A stretch of DNA of 64,000 bases. Origin: Gudongella sp051744365. Lineage in GTDB: Bacteria; Bacillota; Clostridia; Tissierellales; Tissierellaceae. The DNA is taken from positions 1 through 64,000 of the forward strand of contig JBNJCX010000006.1 of NCBI GenBank assembly GCA_051744365.1. The letters are read 5' to 3'. This document shows, in pieces, positions 8,433 to 17,133 of this stretch (positions are counted from its first letter, which is position 1; every line of letters starts with the position of its first letter). A program made the translations under genes and the position numbers. Below the pieces are notes generated by a model, which saw only the letters and a list, made by a program, of their open reading frames with translations, made no database searches and was not told the DNA's origin.

Positions 8433-9908
8433 ATGGGGAAAGTATATCTTATAGGAGCAGGTCCGGGAGATGAAGAATTACTAACACTTAAGGCACTAAA
8501 GGCACTTGGCAAGTGTACAGCTGTATTGTATGACAGGCTGGCAAATCCCAATATTCTGAAATTCTTAAGTGAGAATTGTCAGATATACTACTGTGGAAAA
8601 GCTCCTGGGTCCCATTATAAAACCCAGGAAGAAATCAACGATATGCTTGTAACATTGGCAACCAACGGTCATGTGGTGGGAAGGATCAAGGGTGGAGATC
8701 CGTACGTATTTGGAAGAGGCGGTGAGGAAGCTCTTAGACTTGTGGAAGAAGGGATAGAATTTGAAACAATACCAGGAATAACCTCACCCATCGCTGTTTT
8801 AAACTATGCAGGTATTCCAATTACTCAAAGAGGCATGGCTCAGAGTTTTCATGTGTATACAGGAAAAAGCTCTGACAAGCTTAATATTGATTGGGAAGCA
8901 GCTGCAAGAAATAAAGGAACCCTTGTATTTTTGATGGGGCTGGAGAACCTTGGAAATATCACTGAAAATCTTATAACAAACGGTTTGGATAGATCAACCC
9001 CTTGTGCAGTTATCATGAAAGGAACGACTGCTGCACAAAAGACTGTAGTTGGAAATCTTGAGAATATATACACCAAGGTCCAATCCGCAGGCATTACATC
9101 ACCTTGCATAACGGTGGTAGGAAAAGTTGTCCAGCTACAAGAAAGCCTTGACTGGATGAAGTATAAGCCGTTAGCTGGAATGAATATCTGCATTACAAGA
9201 AGTTCCCAGCAGGCGAAAATAATGTCTGAAAAATTATTAGATCTGGGTGCTGAGGTCCTTGAGATAAATGCCATTGAAATAAGATCCACTGAGAGTAACC
9301 TAGAAGGATATCTGGACACATTAAAAGACTACAATTACATAATCTTGACTAGTGTCAATGGAGTAAGAATATTTTTCAAGTATCTAAAGGAGCAAGGTAT
9401 TGATATAAGGAATATCAAGGGTAGTTTTGCTGCAATTGGAACGGCCACTGAAAATGAATTGAGAGAAAATGGAATAGTTCCTGATATTGTCAGTAATGAG
9501 TTTGTTGCAGAGGAATTATTCAACAGTCTTAGAACGAAAGTAAATCAAGGAGACAAGATTTTGATACCACGTTCCAGACTGGGAAGAAGATATATAATTG
9601 ATGCCCTGGAAGGGATAGGTTGCCAGGTGGATGAGGTTCATATCTACGACATAGTAAAGGGAGAAATGAGAAATGTGGAGCATTTTAATAGCTGTAATAC
9701 AGTTACCTTCACAAGCCCCTCAACCGTAAGAAACCTTATTGAGATGGTCGGAATAAAATCAATAAGGGAGAAATCATGTGTTGCCATTGGTCCTATTACA
9801 GAAAAGGAACTAATAAAAAACGGAATCGATTGCGTGGTTGCCGAGGAGTATTCAGTCGATGGTCTGATCAATAAATTAAGGGAGGTTAGAAATGTTCAGA
9901 AGACATAG
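8433..9908 (+). CDS. cobA-hemD: uroporphyrinogen-III C-methyltransferase / uroporphyrinogen-III synthase fusion
   Basis: Bifunctional protein of 491 residues. Residues 1-245 are a SAM-dependent uroporphyrinogen III methyltransferase (VYLIGAGPGDEELLTLKA, YDRL, RIKGGDPYVFGRGGEEA, GITSPIAV, PITQRG). Residues about 250-491 are uroporphyrinogen III synthase (ICITRSSQQA, ILTSVNGVRIFF, FTSPSTVRNL, AIGPITEKEL). The fusion closes the bilane and immediately methylates the ring to precorrin-2, committing flux to siroheme. CobA-HemD fusions are common in Clostridia. It overlaps hemB by 17 bases. Confidence 0.93.
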   Translation: MGKVYLIGAGPGDEELLTLKALKALGKCTAVLYDRLANPNILKFLSENCQIYYCGKAPGSHYKTQEEINDMLVTLATNGHVVGRIKGGDPYVFGRGGEEALRLVEEGIEFETIPGITSPIAVLNYAGIPITQRGMAQSFHVYTGKSSDKLNIDWEAAARNKGTLVFLMGLENLGNITENLITNGLDRSTPCAVIMKGTTAAQKTVVGNLENIYTKVQSAGITSPCITVVGKVVQLQESLDWMKYKPLAGMNICITRSSQQAKIMSEKLLDLGAEVLEINAIEIRSTESNLEGYLDTLKDYNYIILTSVNGVRIFFKYLKEQGIDIRNIKGSFAAIGTATENELRENGIVPDIVSNEFVAEELFNSLRTKVNQGDKILIPRSRLGRRYIIDALEGIGCQVDEVHIYDIVKGEMRNVEHFNSCNTVTFTSPSTVRNLIEMVGIKSIREKSCVAIGPITEKELIKNGIDCVVAEEYSVDGLINKLREVRNVQKT

Positions 9909-10869
9909 AAGGCTCAGAAATAATCAAGCCATAAGGGATATGGTCAGTGAAACAGTATTGACTCCAAAGGATTTCATATATCCAATATTTATAGTAGAAG
10001 GAAATGACATAAAAAAAGAGATACCATCTATGCCTGGAAACTTCCACTGGTCGTTGGACAGACTTCATGAAATCGTAGACAAGGTTGAAAGAAGCGGGAT
10101 CAGAGGATTGTTGCTTTTTGGCATACCCGGTTTCAAGGATGAGATTGGAACATCAGCTTTTATTGATGATGGAATTATACAAAGAGCCATCCGTGAAATA
10201 AAAAGCATATCTCCAGAGATGTATGTAATAACTGATGTCTGTATGTGTGAATACACTAGCCATGGACATTGTGGAGTATTAAGTGATGCAGGGGTGGACA
10301 ATGACAAAACGCTGGATTATCTTGCAAAAATAGCACTTTCACATGTAAATAGCGGTGCAGACATGGTGGCTCCTTCTGATATGATGGATGGTAGAGTATG
10401 GAAGATAAGAAAAGTTCTTGATGAGAACGGCTACATCCAAATACCTATAATGTCTTATAGTGCAAAGTATTCCTCCGCTTTTTATGGACCTTTCAGAGAA
10501 GCAGCAGACTCGTCTCCTAAATTCGGGGACAGAAAAAGCTATCAGATGGACTATGCCAACTCAAATGAGGCCATGCTTGAAATCGAGGATGACATAAATG
10601 AAGGTGCGGATATTATTATAGTCAAGCCTGCATTATCCTATCTGGATGTTATCAGGAGGGCAAAGGATACATTCAATTATCCGGTAGCTGCATATAATGT
10701 AAGTGGAGAATATTCAATGGTAAAGGCTGCAGCAGAGAAGGGATATATCGATGAAAAATCAGTTGCACTTGAAATACTTTTTTCAATCAAAAGAGCAGGA
10801 GCGGATATTATAATAACTTATTTTGCCTTGGATGCCTGCAGTTGGCTTGATGAAATCGATAGGAGGTAG
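9892..10869 (+). CDS. hemB: delta-aminolevulinic acid dehydratase (porphobilinogen synthase)
   Basis: Condenses two 5-aminolevulinates to porphobilinogen. The zinc-site cysteines in DVCMCEYTSHGHCG (about 115-128) mark a Zn-dependent form. Schiff-base lysines lie in SYSAKYSSAFYGPFR (about 192) and VKPALSYLD (about 244). Length 325 is normal. The start at 9892 follows AAGGGAGGTT inside the end of the cobA-hemD gene, which indicates translational coupling. Confidence 0.95.
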   Translation: MFRRHRRLRNNQAIRDMVSETVLTPKDFIYPIFIVEGNDIKKEIPSMPGNFHWSLDRLHEIVDKVERSGIRGLLLFGIPGFKDEIGTSAFIDDGIIQRAIREIKSISPEMYVITDVCMCEYTSHGHCGVLSDAGVDNDKTLDYLAKIALSHVNSGADMVAPSDMMDGRVWKIRKVLDENGYIQIPIMSYSAKYSSAFYGPFREAADSSPKFGDRKSYQMDYANSNEAMLEIEDDINEGADIIIVKPALSYLDVIRRAKDTFNYPVAAYNVSGEYSMVKAAAEKGYIDEKSVALEILFSIKRAGADIIITYFALDACSWLDEIDRR

Positions 10870-10872
10870 AAG

Positions 10873-12141
10873 ATGAGAAACAAGAGTATTTTCCAGGAAT
10901 CGCAGAAGTATATGCCAGGAGGAGTTAATAGCCCTGTACGAGCATTCAAAGACGTTGATATTGATCCACCAATAATTGCAAAGGGCGATGGTGCATACAT
11001 ATTTGATGAGGAAGGAAATAAATACCTTGATTTTGTATGCGCTTGGGGTCCGATGATATTAGGGCACAATGACGAAGATGTTGTCGCAGCAATTAAGAAG
11101 ACAAGTGAAAATGCTATTGCATTCGGAGCACCGACAGAGATTGAACTCAGATTGGCGCGGCATATTTGCACAACAGTTGACAATGTAGATATGATAAGAA
11201 TGGTAAATTCGGGAACTGAGGCAACAATGAGTGCTGTAAAGCTTGCAAGGGGGTATACAGGAAGGGATAAAATAGTGAAATTTGCGGGATGCTATCATGG
11301 TCATTTTGAGAGTTTTTTAGTGAGTGCGGGATCAGGGGTTATGACTGCGGGGATACCAGGATCTGCTGGAGTACCAGAAGCAAGCATCAGGAATACAATT
11401 ATAGGTAATTATAACGATATTGATAACATTGAAGAGATTTTCAGGAGGTATGGGGAAGAGATAGCTGGGGTTATAATAGAACCGGTTGCAGGTAATATGG
11501 GGGTTATTCCCGCTCAGAAGGAGTTTCTCTCAAGACTACGTGGATTATGCGACCAATATGGGAGTCTGCTAATCTTTGACGAGGTTATGTCAGGATTCAG
11601 AGTTGCATATAAGGGAGCACAAAGTATTTATAATATTAATCCAGATATAGTGACTTATGCAAAAATAATGGGAGGAGGTTTGCCCAGCGGCGCATATGGA
11701 GGTAGAAGAGATATCTTCCAGCACTTATCCCCACTTGGACCAGTCTACCAGGCAGGTACCATGTCCGGAAATCCCATAGTTATGGCTGCGGGTTATGCAA
11801 CTCTTGAAAAGCTTCATAGTAATCCCAGATTCTATGAGCAATTGGATGAAATGGGAAAGGTATTGCAGGATGAAATATTGAAGATAGCCAATGAAAAGGG
11901 AATCCCGATGGTTATTAACAGAAGAGGATCTATGATGACGTCTTTCTTTACAGAACTTGATTCGGTAAACAACTATGAGGATGCGGGTAAATCGGATACC
12001 CAAATGTACGCAAGGTTTTTCACACATATGATGAAGAATGGAATCAATCTTGCACCATCACAATTTGAAGCAATGTTTCTATCTGTAAGACACCATAATG
12101 ATGAAATCCATAGGTTTTTAGAGGCGATGAGAGGCTTTTAA
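10873..12141 (+). CDS. hemL: glutamate-1-semialdehyde 2,1-aminomutase
   Basis: PLP enzyme converting glutamate-1-semialdehyde to 5-aminolevulinate. The N-terminal YMPGGVNSPVRAF, the cofactor-site GTEATMSAVKLARGYTGR, and the lysine in TYAKIMGGGLPSGAYGG (about residue 263) identify the family. Length 422 is normal. It starts 3 bases after the hemB stop with AGGAGGTAGAAG as RBS. With hemA it completes the C5 route in this operon. Confidence 0.95.
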   Translation: MRNKSIFQESQKYMPGGVNSPVRAFKDVDIDPPIIAKGDGAYIFDEEGNKYLDFVCAWGPMILGHNDEDVVAAIKKTSENAIAFGAPTEIELRLARHICTTVDNVDMIRMVNSGTEATMSAVKLARGYTGRDKIVKFAGCYHGHFESFLVSAGSGVMTAGIPGSAGVPEASIRNTIIGNYNDIDNIEEIFRRYGEEIAGVIIEPVAGNMGVIPAQKEFLSRLRGLCDQYGSLLIFDEVMSGFRVAYKGAQSIYNINPDIVTYAKIMGGGLPSGAYGGRRDIFQHLSPLGPVYQAGTMSGNPIVMAAGYATLEKLHSNPRFYEQLDEMGKVLQDEILKIANEKGIPMVINRRGSMMTSFFTELDSVNNYEDAGKSDTQMYARFFTHMMKNGINLAPSQFEAMFLSVRHHNDEIHRFLEAMRGF

Positions 12142-12165
12142 CCAAAAATTTAGGAGGAGTGGGAT

Positions 12166-12987
12166 TTGGGGTCGAAAAAAAAAGCTATACTATTGGCAAG
12201 CGTTGGGACAGCAAATATTAATGCAATTGAAAAAACCTTGGAAGGGATTAGAAGAACTGTCACTGACAAGTTTCCAGATTATGATGTGGTTCAAGCTTTT
12301 ACTTCTCCCCATATCCTGAAGGCACTCCGAGAAAAGCAAGGTATAATTATTGATTCACCTGAACAAGCTATTCATAGATTGTACAAGGAAGGATATGAAG
12401 AGGTATTGATACAATCATTACACATTATTCCAGGAGAGGAATTTCATCAATTGGTAAGAACAATTTCAGGTTACAGAAGAAGGAATTTATTTAAGAAGAT
12501 AGAATTGGGAAGAGGTCTTCTACATTTTATGGGCGATGGCAATAAAGTTCCAGACGATTACTCATTAGCAGTGGATGCAATAAGTGGCGGAATTCCTGAG
12601 AAAGAAACCATCATATTGGTAGGTCATGGAACAACCCATCCATCCAATGCATCGTATGCATGTTTAGCTTCAAAATTCTTGCGAAAAGGAATTAACAATG
12701 TTTATCTGGGGACATTAAAGAGTTATCCTTCAATTGGGGATGTTATATATGACCTAAAAAGCGACAAAGTGAGCGAGGTTACACTTATTCCTTTGATGAT
12801 AGTATCAGGGAACCATTGCTTGAAGGATATTGCATCTAATGATAATCATTCTTGGAAGTCAATATTTCTTGAAGAAGGTTTTTCAGTTAATTTAAAACTC
12901 GAGGGATTGGGAGACAATCCGAAAATAAAAGAAATTTTCATCAATCATATTGAGGATGCAATAAATGGTGAGCACATAATTTATTAA
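12166..12987 (+). CDS. cbiK: sirohydrochlorin chelatase, CbiK type
   Basis: CbiK-family chelatase of 273 residues that inserts Fe2+ or Co2+ into sirohydrochlorin. Two putative metal/substrate histidines are visible: LVGHGTTHPSN (H154) and VSGNHCLKDIASND (H217), matching the CbiK pattern. A GTLKSYPSIGDVI segment is also typical. It starts at a TTG with TAGGAGGAG upstream. As the last gene of an operon whose other products lead to heme, iron is the likelier metal, but the CbiK family is best known for cobalt in anaerobic B12 synthesis. No other cobalamin-specific genes are in the window. Confidence 0.85.
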   Translation: MGSKKKAILLASVGTANINAIEKTLEGIRRTVTDKFPDYDVVQAFTSPHILKALREKQGIIIDSPEQAIHRLYKEGYEEVLIQSLHIIPGEEFHQLVRTISGYRRRNLFKKIELGRGLLHFMGDGNKVPDDYSLAVDAISGGIPEKETIILVGHGTTHPSNASYACLASKFLRKGINNVYLGTLKSYPSIGDVIYDLKSDKVSEVTLIPLMIVSGNHCLKDIASNDNHSWKSIFLEEGFSVNLKLEGLGDNPKIKEIFINHIEDAINGEHIIY

Positions 12988-12992
12988 AACCC

Positions 12993-13021
12993 TTGTCAAT
13001 CTATTGTGATAATGTTATAAT
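12993..13021 (+). promoter_or_regulatory. promoter of the histidine operon
   Basis: TTGTCA (12993-12998) and TATAAT (13016-13021) with a 17-base spacer begin 6 bases after the cbiK stop. Transcription would start near 13028, about 28 bases before the leader peptide. No terminator separates it from the heme operon, so some read-through is possible. Confidence 0.75.
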
Positions 13022-13055
13022 TTAACACAGTAAGAATTGACTTGAGGGTGAAGAT

Positions 13056-13115
13056 ATGAGAATCAATCCAATAGCAAATGAAAAACTACATCATCATAGA
13101 CCAAAGAGTTTGTAA
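13056..13115 (+). CDS. hisL: his operon leader peptide (19 residues, three consecutive His)
   Basis: A short reading frame ATG to TAA preceded by GAGGGTGAAG encodes MRINPIANEKLHHHRPKSL. Three consecutive CAT codons (13089-13097) lie in the second half. It is placed between the his promoter and a strong terminator directly before hisZ, the arrangement of a ribosome-stalling attenuation leader. The peptide has no expected function beyond sensing charged tRNA-His. Assignment rests on position, RBS and His run; no homologue was compared. Confidence 0.8.
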   Translation: MRINPIANEKLHHHRPKSL

Positions 13116-13239
13116 TCATGAGCTTATAACAGTTCATAGATGCATGCTCTTGTTTAGCTGTTCTAAAACACGGGCAAGGATCTATGATGGGATTTGTATT
13201 TTAACCATATAGCCTGCCTATATGGTTTTTTAGTTTTTT
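13089..13239 (+). promoter_or_regulatory. his attenuator: mutually exclusive RNA pairings
   Basis: The strand TCTATGATGG (13181-13190) can pair with three partners. The first is the His-codon segment CATCATAGA (13092-13100, 9 bp plus one wobble). The second is TCATAGAT (13134-13141, using ATCTATGA 13180-13187). The third is CCATATAG (13205-13212, 8 bp with one bulged G), which is the 5' arm of the terminator. A ribosome stalled on the His codons would cover the first partner and favour the antiterminator. When histidine is ample the upstream pairings free the terminator. No T-box sequence was found. The pairings are read by eye; energies were not computed. Confidence 0.7.
13203..13239 (+). 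terminator. attenuator terminator before hisZ
   Basis: A perfect 10-bp stem AACCATATAG / CTATATGGTT (13203-13212, 13218-13227) with a 5-base loop is followed by T-runs at 13226-13231 and 13234-13239. It ends 21 bases before the hisZ start, so it must be bypassed for operon expression. Confidence 0.9.
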
Positions 13240-13260
13240 GATAGAAAAGGGGAGGGTGTC

Positions 13261-14211
13261 ATGAGATTTACGACTATTTCAGAAGAGTTGGCAGTAACTA
13301 AGTTAAAAAAAGGCATTGAACGGGAAATCGAAGGATATTTTGAGGACAAGGGATTTTCTCTTATAGAGCCTAGGATTTTCCAGAAATACGACGAGTATGT
13401 CCGTTCAAATTTCAGACAGGACTCATCAAAAACAGTTAAGGTACTTAGTGGAAACTCCAGAATATTTATTTTAAGGCCTGACATAACCACCAATATTTTG
13501 GGGGAGATATTCTCAAAATGGGATGGGGAGCCACCTCTTAAAGTATATTACAATTCAAAGATATATCTCAACAAACCAGGTGGGAAGATTCTTGAAAACT
13601 ACCAGATGGGAATTGAATCCCTGGGGGAGGATATTTTAATGGCAGATCAGGAAATTGTTGAAATGGCTACAGCTCTTATGGGAACTCTTGGAGAGCCGTT
13701 TATTCTGGAATTGGGCTCAAGCAAATACCTGGATGGCTTTTTCAGGGAAATAGCCATGAATCCTTCTGATGAGACTGAAATTCGTGAACTTATAAGCAAA
13801 AAGAATAGGTATAGCCTTCGGCGGAAGCTTAAAGATATGGAAATTGAAGGAACCATATTGGATTGTGTATTGGATATGCAGGGGAATATGGAAGAGGTAA
13901 TCAAGATGGCCTACTCGCACGGGCTGAATCATGAAATGAAGGAAGCCTTGGATGAACTTGAGAATCTCAGTGAATTTTTTATAGATAATCAAATGGCAAA
14001 GGGAATAAAATTTGACCTGTCAATGTTGCCTGATCTGGATTATTACGATGGAATTGTTTTCAAGGGTTATTGCCAGAGCATACCCAATAAAATTCTAAGC
14101 GGTGGCCGTTATGATAGATTGACTGAGGAGTTTGGGATTCGGGTTCCTGCAATAGGGTTTATGATTGACATGGACCTGGTTACACGAATCAGAAACAAGG
14201 GGGAGAAATAA
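13261..14211 (+). CDS. hisZ: ATP phosphoribosyltransferase regulatory subunit HisZ
   Basis: Histidyl-tRNA-synthetase-like protein lacking aminoacylation function, the regulatory partner of short-form HisG. Class II synthetase fold motifs remain (RPDITTNI near residue 75, GGRYDRLTEEFG near 281), but the tRNA anticodon-binding domain is absent; 316 residues. Together with the 206-residue HisG downstream it forms the hetero-octameric first enzyme of histidine synthesis. It starts at 13261 with GGGGAGGG upstream, right behind the attenuator, and its stop overlaps the hisG start. Confidence 0.9.
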   Translation: MRFTTISEELAVTKLKKGIEREIEGYFEDKGFSLIEPRIFQKYDEYVRSNFRQDSSKTVKVLSGNSRIFILRPDITTNILGEIFSKWDGEPPLKVYYNSKIYLNKPGGKILENYQMGIESLGEDILMADQEIVEMATALMGTLGEPFILELGSSKYLDGFFREIAMNPSDETEIRELISKKNRYSLRRKLKDMEIEGTILDCVLDMQGNMEEVIKMAYSHGLNHEMKEALDELENLSEFFIDNQMAKGIKFDLSMLPDLDYYDGIVFKGYCQSIPNKILSGGRYDRLTEEFGIRVPAIGFMIDMDLVTRIRNKGEK

Positions 14212-14831
14212 TGGATAATGTTACTATAGCCATAGCCAAGGGAAGATTGGGGGAAAAGGGACTGGAGCTTTTTACGAATACGGACATGGAAATTGTTCGT
14301 GAAGAGGATTCAAGGAAGCTGGTTTTCAAGGATTCCAAGGAAAAAACCACATATATTTTCGTAAAGCCTGCGGATGTAGTCACATACGTGGAAAAGGGCG
14401 TGGTGGACATGGGCATTGTAGGCAAGGATATAATACTTGAGGAGAACAAGGATATCTATGAAATCATGGACCTTAACTATGGGAGATGCAGATTTGTCAT
14501 AGCTGGCTTCAAGAATTTGTATTCAGTGAAAAAAAATGATGTATTGAGGATTGCATCCAAGTATCCTCAGTATGTTCAATCAGTTTTTGAAAATCGGGAT
14601 CAGAGAATAGAAATCATTAAATTGAATGGCTCCGTAGAGCTGGCTCCCTTGATAGGTTTAAGTGATGTAATAGTTGATATAGTGGAGACGGGAAACACAT
14701 TAAGGGACAATGGGCTGGAGATTTTGGAAGAGCTTGACCCCATAAGCGCACGCCTTATTGTAAACAAGGTAAGCTATAGATTCAAATATGAGACCATACA
14801 AAAAATTGAGAAGATACTGGGAGGTGAGTAG
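14211..14831 (+). CDS. hisG: ATP phosphoribosyltransferase catalytic subunit (short form)
   Basis: Condenses ATP and PRPP to phosphoribosyl-ATP, the feedback-controlled first step of the pathway. At 206 residues it is the short form that needs HisZ. Seen are IAIAKGRLGEKG at the N-terminus, VDMGIVGKDII (about 65), and the PRPP loop DVIVDIVETGNTLRDNGL (about 153-170). ATG overlaps the hisZ stop. Confidence 0.95.
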   Translation: MDNVTIAIAKGRLGEKGLELFTNTDMEIVREEDSRKLVFKDSKEKTTYIFVKPADVVTYVEKGVVDMGIVGKDIILEENKDIYEIMDLNYGRCRFVIAGFKNLYSVKKNDVLRIASKYPQYVQSVFENRDQRIEIIKLNGSVELAPLIGLSDVIVDIVETGNTLRDNGLEILEELDPISARLIVNKVSYRFKYETIQKIEKILGGE

Positions 14832-16124
14832 ATGATCCAGAAAATCAACGGGATAAGTGAAATTGAGAGTTTGGAGAAAATATTGACCCGTACCCAGATG
14901 GATTCAAAGGAAGTACTCCAAAGAGTGGATGATATATTGGAAGATATAAGGCTTCGTGGAGATGAGGCTGTCCTGGAATTCACACAAATGTATGATGGAC
15001 ACAGATTGAGCCAGCTAAAGGTAACAAGGGAAGAAATTGACAGGGCCAAAAGCAGTATTGATGATGGCTTGAAAAAAGCAATCGAGAATGCCATTGAAAA
15101 TATAACAAAATTCCACGAAAAGCAGATAAAAAAAGGATACACTATTCAAGAATATCCTGGAATCATCCTTGGTCAATTAATAAGCCCCATTGAAAGAGTT
15201 GGCATATATATCCCAGGTGGGACTGCGTCATACCCTTCAACGGTTATGATGAATGTTATTCCAGCGAATTTGGCAGGGGTCGAAGAAATAGTAATGGTAA
15301 CGCCGGCAGACGAGGAAGGAAATATACGGGATTCAGTTTTGGTGGCAGCAGACCTCCTGGGAGTGTCTGAAATCCATAAGATTGGTGGTGCCCAGGCAGT
15401 GGGAGCTCTTTGTTACGGCACTGAAACCATATCTAAGGTTGATAAGATTGTGGGACCTGGGAATATATATGTAGCAATGGCTAAACGCAAGGTCTCGGGA
15501 ATCGTTGGAATAGATATGATTGCAGGACCAAGTGAAGTGGTTATTTTGGCAGATAAAAATGCAAATGCCAGATTTATCGCTGCGGACCTAATAGCCCAGG
15601 CAGAGCATGATGAAAGAGCTGCAAGCATCGTTGTCACAGACTCTGATAATTTGGCTAACAGGATTCAGGAAGAAATTTCAATACAGCTGGAGACGCTCGA
15701 GAGGAGCAAGATAGCAGAAAGCTCCCTGACAAATTACGGAGCAATAATCATCACCAAAAATAAGGATGAAAGCTTCTTGATAGCCAACAGACTCGCTCCA
15801 GAGCACTTGGAGATATTGACAACCAACCCCTTTGAGGACTACAAAAGAATCCGGAATGCAGGTGCGATATTTCTTGGGGAATATACACCAGAACCTGTGG
15901 GAGATTATTATGCTGGACCGAACCATACACTTCCAACCTCTAGAACGGCAAGATTTTCTTCAGCCCTGGGTGTGGATGACTTCTACAAGAAGACCTCTTT
16001 GCTGTACTATTCAAAGGAGGCTTTGAAAGGGGCAGCAGGAGATATAATTACTCTGGCTACAGATGAAGCTTTGACAGGACATGCAAATTCCATCAGGGTG
16101 AGAATGGAGGGTCAGGATGTATAA
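14832..16124 (+). CDS. hisD: histidinol dehydrogenase
   Basis: Zn- and NAD-dependent oxidation of histidinol to histidine, the last two steps. Family motifs are YIPGGTASYPSTVMMNVIPA, the VDKIVGPGNIYVAMAKR segment, GPSEVVILAD, the zinc-site QAEHDERA (about 257-264), APEHLEI, and GPNHTLPTS. Length 430 is normal. It starts immediately after hisG and overlaps hisC by 8 bases. Confidence 0.95.
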   Translation: MIQKINGISEIESLEKILTRTQMDSKEVLQRVDDILEDIRLRGDEAVLEFTQMYDGHRLSQLKVTREEIDRAKSSIDDGLKKAIENAIENITKFHEKQIKKGYTIQEYPGIILGQLISPIERVGIYIPGGTASYPSTVMMNVIPANLAGVEEIVMVTPADEEGNIRDSVLVAADLLGVSEIHKIGGAQAVGALCYGTETISKVDKIVGPGNIYVAMAKRKVSGIVGIDMIAGPSEVVILADKNANARFIAADLIAQAEHDERAASIVVTDSDNLANRIQEEISIQLETLERSKIAESSLTNYGAIIITKNKDESFLIANRLAPEHLEILTTNPFEDYKRIRNAGAIFLGEYTPEPVGDYYAGPNHTLPTSRTARFSSALGVDDFYKKTSLLYYSKEALKGAAGDIITLATDEALTGHANSIRVRMEGQDV

Positions 16125-17133
16125 GTATTTAAGGGAAGAGATTAAAAATCTCAAGGCATATAGAGTCAATGAAATGGAGTACAAGGTTAAGCTGGATGCC
16201 AATGAAGGAGTAGATTGGATGGATGGCCTTAACCGTTATCCCCTGGATCGAAGCGATGAACTGAGGGAAAAACTGGCAAAAAACCTCCATAAAAGCCCAC
16301 AGGAGCTGCTTATAGGAAATGGATCCAGTGAATTGATTGAATTGATGATGAAGGCATATTTGGAAGCTGGCGAAACGGTCGTGAGTATTTCTCCAACATT
16401 CAGCATGTACAAAATTTTTACCATAATTCATAAAGGGCGCTATGAGGAGTATCCTCTGGAGGGAATGGAAAGCCTTGATGTAGACGGGTTTATTAAATTT
16501 GCAGGTGAGAAAAATGCAAAGCTTGTCATTTTATGCAATCCGAACAATCCAACGGGATCCTTGATTCCAAAGGAGAATATACGTAAAATCATAAGCTCTG
16601 TTGATGCCATGGTGGTGCTTGATGAGGCATATATCGAGTTTTCGGATTATCCTGCAGGAGATGATACAGGAGAATTCAAGAATTTGGTTGTACTGAGGAC
16701 CTTCTCAAAGGGTATGGCTTTAGCTGGAATCAGACTGGGTTATATGATAGGGCATGAGGAGATAATTGGTTATATCAACAGAGTAAGATCACCATATAAT
16801 GTGAATGTTCTCACTCAAAGTGTTGGAATAGAGGCTTTGAAGGATGAAAGTACCACCAGGACAAATATAGAAATGATAAAATCGGAAAGATGTAGGATGA
16901 AAAATGAATTGGAGAAAATGGGATATAAACCTCTCGACTCTCAGGCGAACTTTTTGTTTTTCCCTGGGAAGAAGGATTTGGGAAATTCCCTGGCTGAGAA
17001 GGGTATATTGATCAGAAGCTTTGGTGGGGAGCTGGAAGGTTTTTATAGATTGACAATTGGAACTCCAGTGGAAAATGACGCGGTACTAAAAGCTATTGAG
17101 GAGGTAGAAAATGAGAGAAGCAAGTCTAAGTAG
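16117..17133 (+). CDS. hisC: histidinol-phosphate aminotransferase
   Basis: PLP aminotransferase, class I/II, that makes histidinol phosphate from imidazole-acetol phosphate. LDANEGVDW at the N-terminus, NPNNPTGS (about 144), LDEAYIEF, and the PLP lysine in RTFSKGMALAGIRLGY (about 197) are visible. Length 338 is slightly short but complete. It overlaps hisD upstream and hisB downstream. Confidence 0.93.
   Translation: MYKYLREEIKNLKAYRVNEMEYKVKLDANEGVDWMDGLNRYPLDRSDELREKLAKNLHKSPQELLIGNGSSELIELMMKAYLEAGETVVSISPTFSMYKIFTIIHKGRYEEYPLEGMESLDVDGFIKFAGEKNAKLVILCNPNNPTGSLIPKENIRKIISSVDAMVVLDEAYIEFSDYPAGDDTGEFKNLVVLRTFSKGMALAGIRLGYMIGHEEIIGYINRVRSPYNVNVLTQSVGIEALKDESTTRTNIEMIKSERCRMKNELEKMGYKPLDSQANFLFFPGKKDLGNSLAEKGILIRSFGGELEGFYRLTIGTPVENDAVLKAIEEVENERSKSK

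Noticed and set aside
8849..9319. Long minus-strand frame inside cobA-hemD, and similar antisense frames in hisIE, ribD and others
   Set aside because: They lie wholly within well-conserved genes on the other strand and lack RBS or domain signals.
12988..13260. T-box riboswitch before the his operon
   Set aside because: No T-box core sequence was found; a leader peptide with His codons and a simple attenuator explains the region.
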